Below are positions 63,161 to 64,000 of a stretch of DNA of 64,000 nt, one piece after another. Within the stretch, counting starts at the first letter, position 1. Each line of letters begins with the position of its first letter. The translations under genes were made by a program, and so were the position numbers. The DNA comes from Acidobacteriota bacterium (GTDB lineage Bacteria; Acidobacteriota; Terriglobia; Terriglobales; Acidobacteriaceae), in assembly GCA_021805025.1 (NCBI GenBank), contig JAJZGF010000004.1, positions 24,820 to 88,819 on the forward strand, in the 5' to 3' direction. The notes below the pieces were generated by a model, which did not search any database, had not been told where the DNA came from, and saw only the letters and a list, made by a program, of their open reading frames with translations.

Positions 63161-64000
63161 ATGACAACCCCCATGCAAGTCGTGATGGAGGACTGGGAAC
63201 TGCCAGTCTGGCTCACGGTTGCCACCCTGGTAACTGCCGCGCTCTACCTGCGCGGCTGGCTTGCATTGCGCAAGACGCGGCCGGAACAGTTCGACTCAAC
63301 GAAGCTTCTGTTTTTCATGGCGGGGATGGCGAGCTTGTGGATCTCCATCGGCTCGCCGCTGGACGCATTTGCCGATGTGCTGCTGAGCGCGCACATGGTG
63401 GAGCACCTGATCCTGATGATGGTGGTGCCGCCGCTGGTGCTGCTGGGCCAGCCGGTGGTGCCGCTGCTGCGTGGGCTTCCGCGGTTTCTTCGCGTGGGCG
63501 TTGCGGGGCCGCTGCTGCGGTTCAGGCCGCTGCGCAAGCTGGTGCATGGGCTGGTGTATCCGCCGGCGGCGTGGCTGGCAATGAATGTAACCCTGCTGGC
63601 CTGGCATGTGCCCGGCGCCTATGACTTTGCGCTGGAGAACGAGGGCTGGCACGACGTGGAGCACCTGTGCTTCCTCATCGGAGCGATGCTGTTCTGGTGG
63701 TGCATCCTCCAGCCATGGCCTGCAAGGCAGAACCCTTACCGCTGGAGTATGTTGCTCTACCTGATCACGGCGGACTTTGTGAACACGGGCCTTTCGGCGT
63801 TTCTGGCCTTCTGCAACCGGCCGGTTTATGCCTTCTACGTCCAGCACCCCAACCCGTTCCAAATTCAGCCGGTGCCGGATCAGGTGCTCGGCGCGGTGGT
63901 GATGTGGGTGCTGGGGTCCCTGGCGTACCTTGTGCCAGCGGGGTTCATCACCATGGGGCTGCTGCTGCCGGCCCGCAAGCCTCGTGAGCTGCACCGGGCT
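63161..64000 (+). CDS. ctaG: CtaG-like cytochrome c oxidase assembly factor, partial
   Basis: The frame opens at ATG 63161, four bases after the cytochrome b stop, and is still open at the right edge (280 codons seen). It is a polytopic membrane protein of the caa3-CtaG type, with conserved SAHMVEHLILMMVVPPLVLLG, AWHVPGAYDFALENEGWHDVEHLCFL and TADFVNTGLSAFLAFC. Family members help insert copper into oxidase subunit I. ATG 63173 is an alternative start. The C-terminus lies outside the window. Confidence 0.87.
   Translation, partial: MTTPMQVVMEDWELPVWLTVATLVTAALYLRGWLALRKTRPEQFDSTKLLFFMAGMASLWISIGSPLDAFADVLLSAHMVEHLILMMVVPPLVLLGQPVVPLLRGLPRFLRVGVAGPLLRFRPLRKLVHGLVYPPAAWLAMNVTLLAWHVPGAYDFALENEGWHDVEHLCFLIGAMLFWWCILQPWPARQNPYRWSMLLYLITADFVNTGLSAFLAFCNRPVYAFYVQHPNPFQIQPVPDQVLGAVVMWVLGSLAYLVPAGFITMGLLLPARKPRELHRA

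Overview
The window looks like a stretch of chromosome from an acidobacterium (Acidobacteriota, probably Terriglobia/Acidobacteriaceae). This is inferred from GC-rich coding sequence, two TonB-dependent receptors with an N-terminal carboxypeptidase-regulatory-like domain, a GlgM/GlgE alpha-glucan pathway, DUF4382-type lipoproteins and a combined cytochrome bc / caa3 oxidase gene cluster. No 16S gene or other decisive marker is present. No rRNA, tRNA, CRISPR array or transposase was recognised.

Layout. 1-8.1 kb: end of a GH78-like rhamnosidase, a LacI regulator, homoserine dehydrogenase, a Cys/His-rich secreted peptide followed by a TonB receptor, a sirtuin and a quinone reductase. 8.1-14 kb: CDF-like membrane protein, membrane-anchored GT2 glycosyltransferase, TPR protein, acyl-CoA thioesterase, Mrp ATPase and a secreted alpha/beta-hydrolase-domain protein. 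14.1-18.7 kb: GlgE, GlgM (TTG start) and threonine aldolase. 18.7-28.6 kb: uncharacterised exported proteins, UvrA with a CPBP protease, a prepilin-LolA pair and an S9 oligopeptidase. 28.9-37.2 kb: MntH and MntR, then a patchwork region with a TonB receptor, two pairs of direct repeats, a truncated extra mntR copy, a truncated ABC ATPase, and a MarR regulator divergent from two cupin genes. 37.2-43 kb: DUF4382/DUF5666-like lipoprotein, a tripartite efflux pair (HlyD + TolC) and a sigma-like protein. 43-50.5 kb: polyphosphate block (ppk1, sixA, ppx/gppA) with an MFS transporter, a polytopic membrane protein and a methyltransferase between. 50.8-55.2 kb: exopolysaccharide sugar transferase and SLBB export protein. 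55.9-64 kb: one tightly packed respiratory operon.

How the genes work together. The clearest unit is the respiratory operon: CuA/cytochrome c subunit II, subunit I, subunit III, an unidentified membrane protein, a diheme cytochrome c lipoprotein, a TAT-exported Rieske protein, a cytochrome b fused to a cytochrome c domain, and a CtaG-like assembly factor cut by the window end. It could carry electrons from quinol to oxygen within one gene set. GlgM and GlgE would make alpha-1,4-glucan through maltose-1-phosphate. Ppk1 and Ppx would build and break polyphosphate. MntR and MntH form a manganese uptake and sensing pair.

The most unusual part is 30.9-37.2 kb, where a piece of the mntR 5' end (about 235 bp) and a separate 111-bp element are each duplicated in direct orientation. 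They bracket the TonB receptor and the ABC/MarR/cupin segment and leave a chimeric reading frame and gene remnants. Other candidates are an orphan promoter-to-terminator unit at 38.9-39.2 kb and a perfect palindrome over the uvrA promoter. All functional calls come from reading the sequence, without database searches.
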